The notes: generated by a model from the sequence alone, not told the origin. 64,000 nt of DNA from Roseomonas sp. KE2513 (GCF_016107305.1 NZ_RCVR01000019.1:1-64000); one strand, 5' to 3'; positions 17,340 through 26,732 are shown, counted from the first letter of the stretch. A program made the numbers and translations.

Positions 17340-18653
17340 CTATTCTGCCGCGAGAGGCCGCGCCTCCGTGCCGGCGGCGTCGAGCGCCTGGGAGAGATCC
17401 GCAAGGATGTCCTCCGGGTGCTCCAGACCGATCGAGAGCCGGACGTAGCCCGGTGATACGCCGGTCGAGAGCTGGTCCTCGGCCGAGAGCTGGGAGTGGG
17501 TCGTGCTGGCGGGATGAATCGCGAGGCTGCGCGCGTCGCCGATATTCGCGACGTGGTAGATCATCCGCAGCGCGTCGATGAAGCGGCGCCCGGCTTCCAG
17601 CCCGCCCGCCAGCTCGAAGCCGACGAGGCCGCCATGGCCGCGGGTGAGATATTTGGCGGTGCGTGCGGCGGCCTCACCCGTCAGGTGCTTCGGGTGGATC
17701 ACGCGGCTCACCTCCGGCCGGGCGGCGAGGAAGTCGGCCACGATCTCCGCGTTGCGGCTGTGCTCGCGCATGCGGAGCGCCAGCGTCTCGATGCCCTGCA
17801 GCGTGAGGAAGGCGTTGAAGGGCGACATGGCAGCGCCGAGGTCGCGCAGCAGCGTCACCCGCGCCTTCAGGATATAGGCGATCGGCCCCATGGGCTTCGC
17901 CGCCTCGGCCCAGACCGCGCCGTGGTAGGAGGGATCGGGGCGGTGCAGTGCGGGCTGGCGCGCAGCGTGCGCGGCCCAGTCAAAGTTGCCGCCATCGACG
18001 ATGATGCCGCCGATGCTCGTGCCGTGGCCGCCGAGGAACTTCGTGGTGGAGAGTACCTCCACCGCCGCGCCGTGGTCGAAGGGCCGTACGAGCAGCGGCG
18101 CCGCCGTGTTGTCCATGATCAGCGGGATGCCGAGCGGGCGGCCGAGCGCCGCCACCTCTGCGATCGGGAAGGCCTCCAGCTTTGGGTTTGGCAGAGTTTC
18201 GGCGTACCAGGCGCGGGTGCGCTCGTCGGAGGCGCGGAGGAAGGCTTCCGGGTCCGCCGGGTCGACGAAGCGCACCTCGATCCCCTGGTCGCGCAGCGTG
18301 TTGGCGAAGAGATTCCAGGTGCCGCCATAGAGATCGGTGGAGGAGACGATGTTGTCTCCCGCCAGCGCCAGGTTCTGCACGGCCATGGCCGAGGCCGCCT
18401 GCCCCGAGGCGACGGCCAGTGCGCCGACGCCGCCCTCGAGCGCGGCCACGCGCTTCTCCAGCACGTCGGTCGTCGGGTTCATGATGCGCGTGTAGATGTT
18501 GCCCAACTCCTGCAGGCCGAACAGGCGGGAGGCGTGGGCGGCGTCGTCGAACTGGTAGGAGGTGGTCTGATAGATCGGCACGGCCACCGATTTCGTGGCG
18601 GGGTCGTTCCGCCAGCCGGCGTGGAGCGCGAGCGTCTCGGGATGCTTTGACAT
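17340..18653 (-). CDS. metY: O-acetylhomoserine aminocarboxypropyltransferase (sulfhydrylase)
   Basis: A 437-residue PLP enzyme of the Cys/Met metabolism family. It uses sulfide and O-acetyl-L-homoserine to make homocysteine in methionine synthesis. Landmarks are the N-terminal TLALHAGW, YTRIMNPT, the glycine-rich VASGQAASAM, the aspartate in IMDNT, and the PLP lysine in LSTTKFLGG (about K205). The length fits MetY rather than the shorter MetB/MetC. It is cytoplasmic. A short leader with alternative hairpins precedes it, and GAGGAGG lies just before the ATG. Confidence 0.92.
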   Translation of the reverse strand: MSKHPETLALHAGWRNDPATKSVAVPIYQTTSYQFDDAAHASRLFGLQELGNIYTRIMNPTTDVLEKRVAALEGGVGALAVASGQAASAMAVQNLALAGDNIVSSTDLYGGTWNLFANTLRDQGIEVRFVDPADPEAFLRASDERTRAWYAETLPNPKLEAFPIAEVAALGRPLGIPLIMDNTAAPLLVRPFDHGAAVEVLSTTKFLGGHGTSIGGIIVDGGNFDWAAHAARQPALHRPDPSYHGAVWAEAAKPMGPIAYILKARVTLLRDLGAAMSPFNAFLTLQGIETLALRMREHSRNAEIVADFLAARPEVSRVIHPKHLTGEAAARTAKYLTRGHGGLVGFELAGGLEAGRRFIDALRMIYHVANIGDARSLAIHPASTTHSQLSAEDQLSTGVSPGYVRLSIGLEHPEDILADLSQALDAAGTEARPLAAE

Positions 18654-18656
18654 CGG

Positions 18657-18722
18657 ATCCTCCTCGGTAAGAGGCTGCTTCTACATCCTTCCCGCGAAAG
18701 GCGGGGCGGGATTCACCGCCCC
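18657..18722 (-). promoter_or_regulatory. Candidate attenuator leader before metY
   Basis: On the minus strand a GGGGCGG-N6-CCGCCCC stem (18703-18722) shares bases with a second stem CCCGC-N5-GCGGG (18691-18705), so they exclude each other. A small CCTC/GAGG stem near the start would cover part of the ribosome site. This could be an attenuator or simply the terminator of the upstream gene plus chance pairing. No known SAM riboswitch signature was recognised. Confidence 0.3.
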
Positions 18723-18730
18723 GCGGCCCC

Positions 18731-19729
18731 TCAGGGCGCCGGCCTGTACACCTCGGGCCTCGTGTTGGCGATGCGCACCAGCGCCTCCGCGGCCTTGCGG
18801 TCCTCCCGCAGGAAGCTGGCGAACTCCTCCGGCGTGCTGGTGAAGGGCTCCACCGCCTGGCGCTCCAGGAAGGTGACGAAGCGCGGGTCGCCGAACACGG
18901 CGACGAAGGCGGCGTTCAGCCCCTGCACCGCCGCGGCCGGGGTCGCGCGCGGGACCGCGATGCCCCACCAGCCGCGACCCTGGTACTCGCCGAGCCCTGC
19001 TTCCGCGAAGGTCGGCACCGTCGGCAGCAGGGGTGAGCGCCGGGTGGTGGTGACCGCCAGCGGCCGCACCAGCCCGGCCTCGATCTGCCCCATGAAGTTG
19101 CCGAGCCCCATGTTGCCAATCTGGATCTCGCCCGCCGCGACCGCCAGCGCGATCGGCCCGCCACCGCGATAGGGCACGCCGACCATGCGCGTGCCCCACT
19201 GGCTGTTCAGCCAGCGCAGCAGCAGGTCGGGGAAGGAACCCTCGCCCAGTGTGCCGAAGGCGAGGCCTTGCGCCGACTCCCGCGCGAAGCTCCGCAGCTC
19301 GGCGACGGAGCGCACAGGCATCGCGGCGTTCACCGCCATCACCTCCGTCAGGAAGAAGAGCGAGGTGACCGGCGCGAAGTCTGCCACGGGGTCGTAGGGC
19401 AGGCGCTCGAACAGCAGCGGGTTGAAGGACATGGTGCTGTGGTAGACGGCGCAGGCCGTGTAGCCATCCGCCGTCGCCCGTGCGCAGGCCTGGGCGCCGA
19501 CGATGCCGCTGGCGCCCGTGCGGTTCTCGATCACGACCGGCTGGCCGAGGCGGGCGGAGAGCTCGGGCGCGGCGGCGCGCAGGATCACGTCGGTGACGCT
19601 GCCTGCCGCGATCGGCACCAGCAGGCGGATCGGGCGGTCGGGCCAGGCCTGCGCCCCCGCCGGCCCTGCGGCGGACAGCGCGAGGAGGGCGGCCAGCGCG
19701 AGGCGCCGAAGACAGCTTATGAGGCTCAT
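18731..19729 (-). CDS. Bug/TctC family periplasmic binding protein
   Basis: A 332-residue exported solute receptor of tripartite tricarboxylate (TTT) transporters. A signal peptide (about residues 1-27, ending GPAGAQA) leads into WPDRPIRLLVP, the family's usual mature start, then PVVIENRTGASG and VPYRGGGPIA. Bug proteins bind carboxylates or amino acids in the periplasm. The membrane partners TctA/TctB are absent here, as is common for orphan Bug genes. It follows the Vgb-like gene by 53 bases on the same strand, so the two may be an operon. Confidence 0.88.
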   Translation of the reverse strand: MSLISCLRRLALAALLALSAAGPAGAQAWPDRPIRLLVPIAAGSVTDVILRAAAPELSARLGQPVVIENRTGASGIVGAQACARATADGYTACAVYHSTMSFNPLLFERLPYDPVADFAPVTSLFFLTEVMAVNAAMPVRSVAELRSFARESAQGLAFGTLGEGSFPDLLLRWLNSQWGTRMVGVPYRGGGPIALAVAAGEIQIGNMGLGNFMGQIEAGLVRPLAVTTTRRSPLLPTVPTFAEAGLGEYQGRGWWGIAVPRATPAAAVQGLNAAFVAVFGDPRFVTFLERQAVEPFTSTPEEFASFLREDRKAAEALVRIANTRPEVYRPAP

Positions 19730-19782
19730 GTTCTTTTTCCTCCCTGTGCGATCCGCCGCGCCAGCCGGCGGCAGGCGGCCGT

Positions 19783-20688
19783 TCAGCGCCAGACCACCTC
19801 GCCGATCGCTCCCGCGTCGTAGGCCGTGAAGAAGATCCGCCCGTCCGGCATCGTGGCGATGCAGCGCGCGCCGCTGCCCGCGGTCGGGATCGGGAAGGCG
19901 CCCATCATCGCGCCCTCGGGCGACATGCGCAGGATCATGTTCGCGGCGTTGGCCGTGACCCAGAGCGTGCCGTCCTCGCCGACGCAGACGCCGCGCAGCG
20001 AGGCCTCGGCCACGGAGACGGGGTGCTCCGTGATGCGCCCCTCGCGGTCCAGCCGCCCGAGCGCGTTGCCGCTCGTCTCCACGAACCAGATGCTGCCATC
20101 CGGGTGCGGCGCCATGGCGCGGGGCTGGCTGTCATGGGTGGGAATCGGGATCTCGCTGATCGCGCCGTCCATCCCGATGCGCCCGACCTTGTTGCCGGCC
20201 GCCTGGCTGAACCACAGCGCGCCGTCGCGCGGCACGATGGAGAGGGGGCGGCAGTCGGGCGAGAGGCCCTCGCTGAACTCGGTCACCTCGCCCGCCGGCG
20301 TGATGCGCCCGATCCGGCCGATGGAGGTCTCGGAGAACCAGATGTTCCCGTCCGGCCCGGCCATGATGCCGTCGGGTCCCGCGCCCGCGCTCGGCAGCGG
20401 GTACTCGGTGATCTCGCCGCCGGGCGTGATGGCGCCGACCTGGTTCGCCGCCTTCTCGCAGAACCAGAGCCGCCCGTCCGCGCCGGCGATGATGCCGATG
20501 GGCGTGGCGTTCGGCGTCGGCAGGACGAATTCGGTGAAGCGGCCCGCCGCGTCCATCCGGCCGATGCGCGAGGTGCCGCTCTCGCAGAACCAGAGGGCGC
20601 CGTCCGGGCCGGGCGCGCAGATATAGGGCCCGCTGCCGGGAGTGGGGATGCGGTGCTCGCGGATCGAGACCTGGTGGCCGCTGCTCAT
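19783..20688 (-). CDS. Virginiamycin B lyase-like beta-propeller protein
   Basis: A 301-residue protein made of about seven repeats of the form DGALWFCES-GRIGRMD-GRFTEF, the signature of Vgb/SMP-30-type beta propellers. True Vgb opens streptogramin B rings; most relatives have unknown roles, so drug resistance should not be assumed. The ATG giving MSSGHQVSI is chosen over a much longer open frame because the repeats begin right after it. No signal peptide is visible. It precedes the Bug-protein gene on the same strand. Confidence 0.8.
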   Translation of the reverse strand: MSSGHQVSIREHRIPTPGSGPYICAPGPDGALWFCESGTSRIGRMDAAGRFTEFVLPTPNATPIGIIAGADGRLWFCEKAANQVGAITPGGEITEYPLPSAGAGPDGIMAGPDGNIWFSETSIGRIGRITPAGEVTEFSEGLSPDCRPLSIVPRDGALWFSQAAGNKVGRIGMDGAISEIPIPTHDSQPRAMAPHPDGSIWFVETSGNALGRLDREGRITEHPVSVAEASLRGVCVGEDGTLWVTANAANMILRMSPEGAMMGAFPIPTAGSGARCIATMPDGRIFFTAYDAGAIGEVVWR

Positions 20689-20900
20689 GGGCAAGCAGTC
20701 CCGGAATGGGTGGTCATGAGGCTCTGCCTTTGCTGGAGGGGCAGCAACGGGCAGGCAGGTGCGCGTGCGGAAATCCACATGGACGCTTCCCATTCCTCCG
20801 ACGCCCCGCTCGGTGGCGGGGCGGCCGGGCTTTCCGCCCGTTATGCGGAACAGGTGTATCGAATGGCAGATCGCGGCCGCAAGCGGATTCGCCATCTCGC

Positions 20901-21323
20901 TCAGCGGCACCCGTAGAGGTTCAGGCAGGCGAGATAGCGGGTGAAGCACTGCTGGGTGCATCCCGCGCGATCGGTTGGCGTGAAGGCCGGGGCGCCCGGA
21001 TTCGTGCTCCACATCGGCGGGCATGCCATCCGGCAGGCGCTCTGCTGCGCCTCGCAGCCGTTGCGCAGCGGCGCCGCGCAGTTGGCGGGCGAGGACGGGT
21101 CGGCGGCACGCGGGGATGGCGCGCCTGCCTGGGGAGTCGGGCGCGACGGCTGCACGCCGGTCTGAGGAGCGGGGCGCGGCGATGGCGTGGGCTGGGACTG
21201 AGGCCGCATCCACTCCTTCAGGAAGGTGCTTCCATCCGCCGGAGGAAGCGCCGCACCCTGCGCGACCTTCATCTGCACCAGGGCTGCTGCGGCCAGGATC
21301 GCCGCCATCATGATCCGCCGCAT
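20901..21323 (-). CDS. Small secreted cysteine-rich protein
   Basis: A 140-residue protein with a signal peptide (about residues 1-24), a proline/serine-rich linker (about 40-80) and a C-terminal domain with eight cysteines in a regular spread (NCAAPLRNGCEAQQSACRMAC ... GCTQQCFTRYLACLNLYGC). The pattern suggests four disulphides in the periplasm or outside. No family is recognised. It starts 11 bases after the stop of the RNase Z-like gene, so the two are probably co-transcribed. Confidence 0.65.
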   Translation of the reverse strand: MRRIMMAAILAAAALVQMKVAQGAALPPADGSTFLKEWMRPQSQPTPSPRPAPQTGVQPSRPTPQAGAPSPRAADPSSPANCAAPLRNGCEAQQSACRMACPPMWSTNPGAPAFTPTDRAGCTQQCFTRYLACLNLYGCR

Positions 21324-21334
21324 CGCCGCGCCTC

Positions 21335-22378
21335 CTATTCCCTTCCCGATGCCTCGCCACCCAGGACGCGGCCCTTACCGGCCGCGGCCGCAACTTCCGC
21401 CAGCAGCCGCTCCTCCTGCCCCGCGTAGCGCGGCGAGAAGTGGAAGGGCTCGATCCGTCGTGCCCCCGCCGCGGCCGCGATCTCGCCGGCGGCGCGGGTG
21501 GTGAGGTGCCGGCGGTCGAGCGCGATCTCCGCGTCCTCGGCGGCGAAGGGGGCCTCGATGAACAGCGTGTCGGCGCCGCGCGCGAGGTGGATCGCCGCCG
21601 CCCGGTTCGCCGGCAGGTCGGCGAAATCCGTCATATAGGCTAGGCGCTGCCCGGGACTGGCGACGATGAGGTCGCGCAGCTCGCCAAGGGGGCGCGCCGG
21701 CGCCAGCGGCGCCTCCGAGGGGCGGGCGAAGACGCGGATCGGGTGCTCGTCCGGCAGCCCCGCCGCCACGGCCGCCTTCAGCCCCGCGAGCCAGGGTCCG
21801 GTTGGCAGCCCGCGCTCCTGCAGCCGGGTACGCCAGACGTTGAGATGCGCTCCCTCCTCCAGCGCGAAGCCAAGGCAGGGAGTGCCGTGGTCGAGCACGG
21901 CCGCGCGCAGGCGGAGCGGCCCGAGTTCCAGCACCGTGCCGTCCGGCGTGGCCGGCAGCGGCGGCAGGTCCTCTCGCGCGAAGCGGTGGTGCAGCCGGAA
22001 GCGCGCGCGGGGCAGGGCGGGGCCGCGCACCACCTCCGTTACCTCGATCACGAGGTCGGCGGGGATGCGGTGCGCGAGGTTCCAGGTATAGGCCCCCAGC
22101 CGGTGGTGCACGCGGGCCGCAAAATCCTCCGGCCCCACGACGAGGAGCCGTTTCTCCCGCCCGATCAGCGGCCTGAGCAGCCGATCGAAGCCCGCCCAGT
22201 GATCCATATGCGCGTGCGAGACCGCCAGCAGCCCCACCCGCAGCAGGTGGCGTACCGAGAGGGATGAGAGGTCGCCGCAGTCCAGCAGCACCGTCTCCGA
22301 CAGGTGCAGGGCCTCGACGAAGACGCCGGGATCGCCGGTTCGTCCGTTCAGCAGGCGTGGATGCAGGGTCGGTCGCAT
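21335..22378 (-). CDS. Metallo-beta-lactamase fold hydrolase, RNase Z-like
   Basis: A 347-residue protein with the metal-binding HxHxDH motif as SHAHMDHW (H55, H57, D59, H60), a later aspartate in YMTDFADLP and a C-terminal EPFHFSPRY. The HFSPRY end is typical of tRNase Z (RNase BN) proteins, which trim tRNA 3' ends using two zinc ions. The N-terminal GRTGDPGVF region is less typical, so another phosphodiesterase role is possible. The ATG at 22378 fits the fold; the open frame extends far upstream through shadow sequence. Confidence 0.78.
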   Translation of the reverse strand: MRPTLHPRLLNGRTGDPGVFVEALHLSETVLLDCGDLSSLSVRHLLRVGLLAVSHAHMDHWAGFDRLLRPLIGREKRLLVVGPEDFAARVHHRLGAYTWNLAHRIPADLVIEVTEVVRGPALPRARFRLHHRFAREDLPPLPATPDGTVLELGPLRLRAAVLDHGTPCLGFALEEGAHLNVWRTRLQERGLPTGPWLAGLKAAVAAGLPDEHPIRVFARPSEAPLAPARPLGELRDLIVASPGQRLAYMTDFADLPANRAAAIHLARGADTLFIEAPFAAEDAEIALDRRHLTTRAAGEIAAAAGARRIEPFHFSPRYAGQEERLLAEVAAAAGKGRVLGGEASGRE

Positions 22379-22537
22379 GGAACCGAGGTGGCACGCCCGG
22401 GCGAAGGGGTCGAGCCGCCCGCCCGCATGGCCTCGCGGCAGGGGAGCCCTGCACGAGCAGGGCTGGTGCGCGGAAGGGGATCGGCGCCAAGCTTCCCGGG
22501 GAAACGGGACGCGCCGGGAATGAAAGGGCCGAAGGCC

Positions 22538-23737
22538 ATGCGGAATCAGAGCGTCTGGGCAGTCGTGGCCGCCGCCGCCGTCGCGGGCTCCATGGCGATG
22601 GGCATCCGCCAGACCTACGGCCTCTTTCTCCTGCCGCTGGGGGCGGAGGGCGGCATCTCCCCCGTGGCGCTCGGCTTCTCCGTCGCCCTGCACAACCTCA
22701 CCTGGGGCCTCGCCCAGCCCGTGACGGGCTCGCTCGGCGACCGCTACGGCGCCGGGCGCGTGGCGGCGGTGGGCGGGCTGCTCTACGCCGCCGGGCTCGC
22801 GCTGGTGGCGATCTATCCTTCCGCGCTCACGGCGCTTCTCGGCATCGGCGTCATGACAGGCATCGGCGTGGGCTGCGCCGGCACGGGCAGCGTCATCGCC
22901 GCTGTCGGCCGCGCCGCCACGCCGGAGCAGCGGGCCAACATGATGGGCATCGCCGCCGCCGGCGGCTCGGTCGGGCAGGCGCTGCTGGTGCCCTACGCGC
23001 AAACAGGCATCGGCTGGCTCGGCGCGGCCCCGGCGCTCGGCGCCATGGCGATCGCGGCCCTGTTCATCCTGCCGGCGGCGCGCGTGATGGAGTGGTCGCC
23101 GCGCAACCCCTCGGCGCCGCACCGCGCGCTTTCGGAGCTGCCGGCTTTGGCACGGCGCGCCCTGGGGGAGCGCGACTACGCGCTGCTCACGGTCGGCTTC
23201 TTCGCCTGCGGCTTCCAACTCGCCTTCCTCACGGCCCACCTGCCGGCGCATCTCGCGCTCTGCGGCATGCCGGCCTGGGTCGGGGCCACCTCGCTGATGC
23301 TGGTGGGGCTGTTCAACATCCCCGGCTCCTGGCTCTGCGGGAAACTCGGCAGCGTCATCCGGCCGGAGGTGGCGCTGGGCGCCATCTATCTCGCCCGCAG
23401 CGTCGCCATCGCGCTCTTCGCCGCCCTGCCGGTGACCGAGTGGGGCACGCTGCTCTTCGCGGCGGTGCTCGGCTCGATCTGGCTCGGCTCCGTGCCGCTG
23501 ACGGCGGCCGCCATCGCGCGCCGCTTCGGGACGGCGGATCTCGGCGCGCTCTACGGTGTGTGCTTCTTCAGCCATCAGATCGGCGGCTTCCTCGGCGTGG
23601 GCGCGGCGGCGGTGCTGGTGGCGCAGACCGGCAGCTACGCTGCCTTCTGGCCAGTCATGGTGCTCGTCGGGCTCGGCGCCGTGCTGGCGAACTGGGCCAC
23701 CCGCGGGCCGATCCGCGCGGCGGCGCTGCCGGCCTGA
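22538..23737 (+). CDS. MFS transporter, oxalate/formate antiporter-like group
   Basis: A 399-residue, 12-helix transporter. It opens with GIRQTYGLFLLPL, seen in the monocarboxylate/oxalate-type subgroup, and has the loop 2-3 motif GSLGDRYGAGRV. The substrate is unknown. Two ATGs compete (22520 and 22538); the family starts close to the first helix, so the inner one is used. It is divergent from the RNase Z-like gene. Confidence 0.82.
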   Translation: MRNQSVWAVVAAAAVAGSMAMGIRQTYGLFLLPLGAEGGISPVALGFSVALHNLTWGLAQPVTGSLGDRYGAGRVAAVGGLLYAAGLALVAIYPSALTALLGIGVMTGIGVGCAGTGSVIAAVGRAATPEQRANMMGIAAAGGSVGQALLVPYAQTGIGWLGAAPALGAMAIAALFILPAARVMEWSPRNPSAPHRALSELPALARRALGERDYALLTVGFFACGFQLAFLTAHLPAHLALCGMPAWVGATSLMLVGLFNIPGSWLCGKLGSVIRPEVALGAIYLARSVAIALFAALPVTEWGTLLFAAVLGSIWLGSVPLTAAAIARRFGTADLGALYGVCFFSHQIGGFLGVGAAAVLVAQTGSYAAFWPVMVLVGLGAVLANWATRGPIRAAALPA

Positions 23738-23752
23738 CGCCGCCTCGGGGAT

Positions 23753-23767
23753 GCCGGCGGCGCCGGC
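23753..23767. terminator. Hairpin between convergent MFS and binding-protein genes
   Basis: GCCGG-CGGCG-CCGGC stem, extended by GGG/CCC on the flanks with mismatches, in the 42-base gap between two stop codons. No T-run. Probable shared terminator. Confidence 0.4.
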
Positions 23768-23779
23768 ACTCCCTTCCGG

Positions 23780-25036
23780 TCAGGTCCTGACGAGCGGGCA
23801 GCCGCCCTCCGACATCGGGCGGAAGGCCTCCTCGGCGGGCGTGGTGCCGACGAGCTTGTAGTAGTCTCCCGGCCCGGTGCTCTCGGCGGGGCTCTTCACC
23901 TCGAAGAGGTAGGAGGGGTGGATCTTGCGCCCGTCCATTCGGATCTGGCCGGGCCCGAAGGCGTCGTCGTCGGTCGGCATGGCCTTCATCCGCTCCACCG
24001 TCACACGGCCGGAGAGCTTCGCCTCTGCCACCCCCATGGAGGCGACGGCCTTGAGGTAGTGCAGCGCGCCCGCGTAGCAGCCGGCCTGGATCATGCCCAT
24101 GGGGATGCCGCCCGGCAGCTTCGGCCGCACGCGGGCGGTGAAGGCGCGGGTGCGGTCGTTGAGGTTCCAGTAGAAGGACTCTGTCAGCAGCAGCCCCTGC
24201 GCCGTCTCGAGACCCAGTGCGTGCACGTCGGCGATGGCCATCAGCAGCGTCGCGAGCTTCGCCTGCCGCGTGAGCCCGAATTCCCGCGCCTGCTTCACGC
24301 AGTTCACCGTGTCCGTGCCGGCATTGGCGAGGCCCAGCACCTTCGCCCGGCTGGCCCGTGCCTGCACGAGGAAGGACGAGAAGTCGGTCGTCTGCGGGAA
24401 AGGGTAGCGCACGCCGCCGAGCACCTTCCCGCCCGCGCCCTCGACGAAGGCGGAGGTGTCGCGCTGGAGCGCGTGGCCGAAGGCGTAGTCGGCAGTGATG
24501 AAGAACCAGGTATCCCCGCCCGCGCGCGTCAGGGCGGCGCCGGTGGACTTGGCGAGCATCCAGGTGTCGTAGGTCCAGTGCACCGTATTGGGCGAGCACT
24601 GCGCGCCCGTCAGCTCCACCACCGCGCCGCCGGAATTGACGAAGACCTTGTCCTTCTCCCGGGTCGCCGCCGCGACGGCCAGCGCGACCGAGGAGGTCGG
24701 CACGTCGAGGATCATGTCCACGCCGTCGGTGTCGTACCACTGCCGCGCGATGCCGCTGCCGACATCCGGCCGGTTCTGGTGGTCGGCCTGCAGCACCTCG
24801 ACGGTGATGCCGGGATTGGCGGCCATGAACTCCTCGGCGGCCTGGCGCGCGCAGGCGACGGAGCCTGGGCCGGTCGGGTCACGATAGGGACCGGACATGT
24901 CCGTCAGCACGCCGATGCGGATGGGCCGCGCGCTTCGGGGCTGGGCCGCCGCCCGCCGCGATGCCGGGATGGTGGAGAGGCCCGCCGCTCCCAATCCAGC
25001 GACGCCCAGCAGGCCGCGCCTCGCGATGCTCGTCAT
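23780..25036 (-). CDS. ABC transporter substrate-binding protein, Leu/Ile/Val type
   Basis: A 418-residue exported receptor of the branched-chain amino acid/amide family (Peripla_BP_6). It has a twin-arginine-like leader (SIARRGLLG ... AAAQP), then IRIGVLTDMSGPYRDPTGPGS, the usual opening strand. It lacks neighbouring permease and ATPase genes, so its partners are elsewhere. Together with the acyl-CoA ligase upstream (58 bases apart, same strand) it may serve uptake and activation of an aromatic or aliphatic acid; that link is inferred. Confidence 0.88.
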   Translation of the reverse strand: MTSIARRGLLGVAGLGAAGLSTIPASRRAAAQPRSARPIRIGVLTDMSGPYRDPTGPGSVACARQAAEEFMAANPGITVEVLQADHQNRPDVGSGIARQWYDTDGVDMILDVPTSSVALAVAAATREKDKVFVNSGGAVVELTGAQCSPNTVHWTYDTWMLAKSTGAALTRAGGDTWFFITADYAFGHALQRDTSAFVEGAGGKVLGGVRYPFPQTTDFSSFLVQARASRAKVLGLANAGTDTVNCVKQAREFGLTRQAKLATLLMAIADVHALGLETAQGLLLTESFYWNLNDRTRAFTARVRPKLPGGIPMGMIQAGCYAGALHYLKAVASMGVAEAKLSGRVTVERMKAMPTDDDAFGPGQIRMDGRKIHPSYLFEVKSPAESTGPGDYYKLVGTTPAEEAFRPMSEGGCPLVRT

Positions 25037-25094
25037 GGTCCCATTCCTCCCTTTGCGGCGCCACCTCGTGGCGGGCGGCTGCCGCTGTTGCGCC

Positions 25095-26732
25095 CTATGC
25101 CGTCATGACCGGCGGCAACTCGCCCGCCCGCAGCATCTCGCGGATGCGCGCCTTCTGGAGCTTGCCCGTCGCGGTGTGGGGCAGTTCCTGCACCACCACC
25201 ATGGCGTCGGGGATGCACCATCTCGGGACCTTACCCTCGTAGAAGGCCGCCATCTCCCCACAGGTGACGAACATGCCGTCATGCAGCACGAGCAGCAGCA
25301 GCGGTCGCTCGCCCCAGCGCTCGTCGGGGCGGGCGACGACGGCCGCCTCGCGCACCGCCGGATGGGCAAGGGCGATGTTCTCCAGCTCGATGCTGCCGAT
25401 CCACTCGCCGCCGGATTTCACGACATCCTTCGTGCGGTCCACCACCTGCACGTAGCCGTCCGCGTCGATCGTCACGACGTCGCCCGTCTCGAACCAGCCG
25501 GGATGAGCGAAGGCGGGCGCATCCGGCTGGCGGTAGTAGCCGGCCGCGATCCAGGGGCCGCGCACGAGGAGGCTGCCGCGGGCGGTGCCGTCATGCGGGA
25601 CGTCACGGCCATGCCCGTCCACCATGCGCAGCTCGACGCCGAAGAGCGGCCGCCCCTGCTTCGCCGACAGCTCAATCTGGCGTTCCTCCGGCAGATCCTT
25701 GTGCTTCGCCTTGGGCGTGTTCGCGACGCCGAGCGGGCTCGTCTCGGTCATGCCCCAGCCATGCACCACCGTAGCGCCTAGCGCGCGGAAGCGCTTGATC
25801 ATCACGGGCGGGCAGGCGGAGCCGCCGATGACCACGCGCTCCAGGCCGTGGAGGGACTGCCCGTTGTCCCGCATCCAGTCGAGCAGCGCCATCCAGACGG
25901 TCGGCACGCCGGCAGTGTAGGTGACGCCCTCCTCCTCGATCAGCGCGTGCAGGCTGGCGCCGTCGAGTTTCGGGCCGGGCAGGACGAGCTTGGCGCCCAC
26001 CATGGGCGCGGCATAGGGCAGGCCCCAGGCATTGACGTGGAACATGGGCACCACCGGCATCACCACGCTGCGCGCCGAGAGCGCGAAGACATCCGGCACG
26101 CAGACGGCCATGGCGTGCAGCACGGAGGAGCGGTGGCTGTAGAGCACGCCCTTCGGCTCGCCCGTGGTGCCGGAGGTGTAGCAGAGGGAGCAGGCGTCCC
26201 GCTCATCCAGCTCGGGCCAATCAAAGCCCTTCGGTGCAGCCTCGATCAGATCCTCGTAGCAGAGAAGGTCCGGCAGCCGCGACGAAGCCGGCATGCCCGC
26301 CCGGTCCGTCATCACGACCACGGAGGGAAGCTGCTCGAGGCGGTCCGCGATCCCCTCCAGCAGGCCGACGAAGCACGGATCGACGAAGAGCGCGGCATCG
26401 CCCGCATGCCCGATGATGTAGGCGACCTGCTCGGGGAAGAGCCTCGGGTTGATCGTGTGGCAGACCATGCCGGCCCCGCCCACGGCATAGTAGAGTTCGA
26501 GATGCCGGTGCCCGTTCCAGGCAAGCGTCCCCACCCGGTCGCCCGGCGCGAGCCCAAACGCGCCGAGGGCACCCGCGAGCCGCGCGCAGCGTTCCCAAGT
26601 TTCGGCGTAGTTGGTGCGGTGCAGCGCGCCGTCCGGCAGGCGCGAGACGATTTCCGTGTCGCCATGATACTCGGCCGCGTGCCGGAGTATCGAGGTGGTC
26701 AGGAGCGGCACGTCCATCATCATGGCGCGCAT
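25095..26732 (-). CDS. Acyl-CoA synthetase (AMP-forming), medium/long-chain
   Basis: A 545-residue member of the ANL superfamily that activates a carboxylic acid to its CoA thioester using ATP. The P-loop is YTSGTTGEPKG (about residue 180), with HVNAWGLPY, GWGMTETSP and the late TGD/KDVVKSGGEWIG hinge and catalytic lysine in TATGKLQK. The pattern is closest to AlkK/DmdB-like fatty acid or methylthiopropionate CoA ligases. Several in-frame ATGs occur at the start (M1, M4, M5, M6). Confidence 0.88.
   Translation of the reverse strand: MRAMMMDVPLLTTSILRHAAEYHGDTEIVSRLPDGALHRTNYAETWERCARLAGALGAFGLAPGDRVGTLAWNGHRHLELYYAVGGAGMVCHTINPRLFPEQVAYIIGHAGDAALFVDPCFVGLLEGIADRLEQLPSVVVMTDRAGMPASSRLPDLLCYEDLIEAAPKGFDWPELDERDACSLCYTSGTTGEPKGVLYSHRSSVLHAMAVCVPDVFALSARSVVMPVVPMFHVNAWGLPYAAPMVGAKLVLPGPKLDGASLHALIEEEGVTYTAGVPTVWMALLDWMRDNGQSLHGLERVVIGGSACPPVMIKRFRALGATVVHGWGMTETSPLGVANTPKAKHKDLPEERQIELSAKQGRPLFGVELRMVDGHGRDVPHDGTARGSLLVRGPWIAAGYYRQPDAPAFAHPGWFETGDVVTIDADGYVQVVDRTKDVVKSGGEWIGSIELENIALAHPAVREAAVVARPDERWGERPLLLLVLHDGMFVTCGEMAAFYEGKVPRWCIPDAMVVVQELPHTATGKLQKARIREMLRAGELPPVMTA

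Noticed and set aside
19783-20688. Reading the Vgb-like protein as a streptogramin resistance gene
   Set aside because: Most Vgb-fold proteins in soil and water bacteria are not lyases, and I cannot place the catalytic His/Glu pair with confidence.
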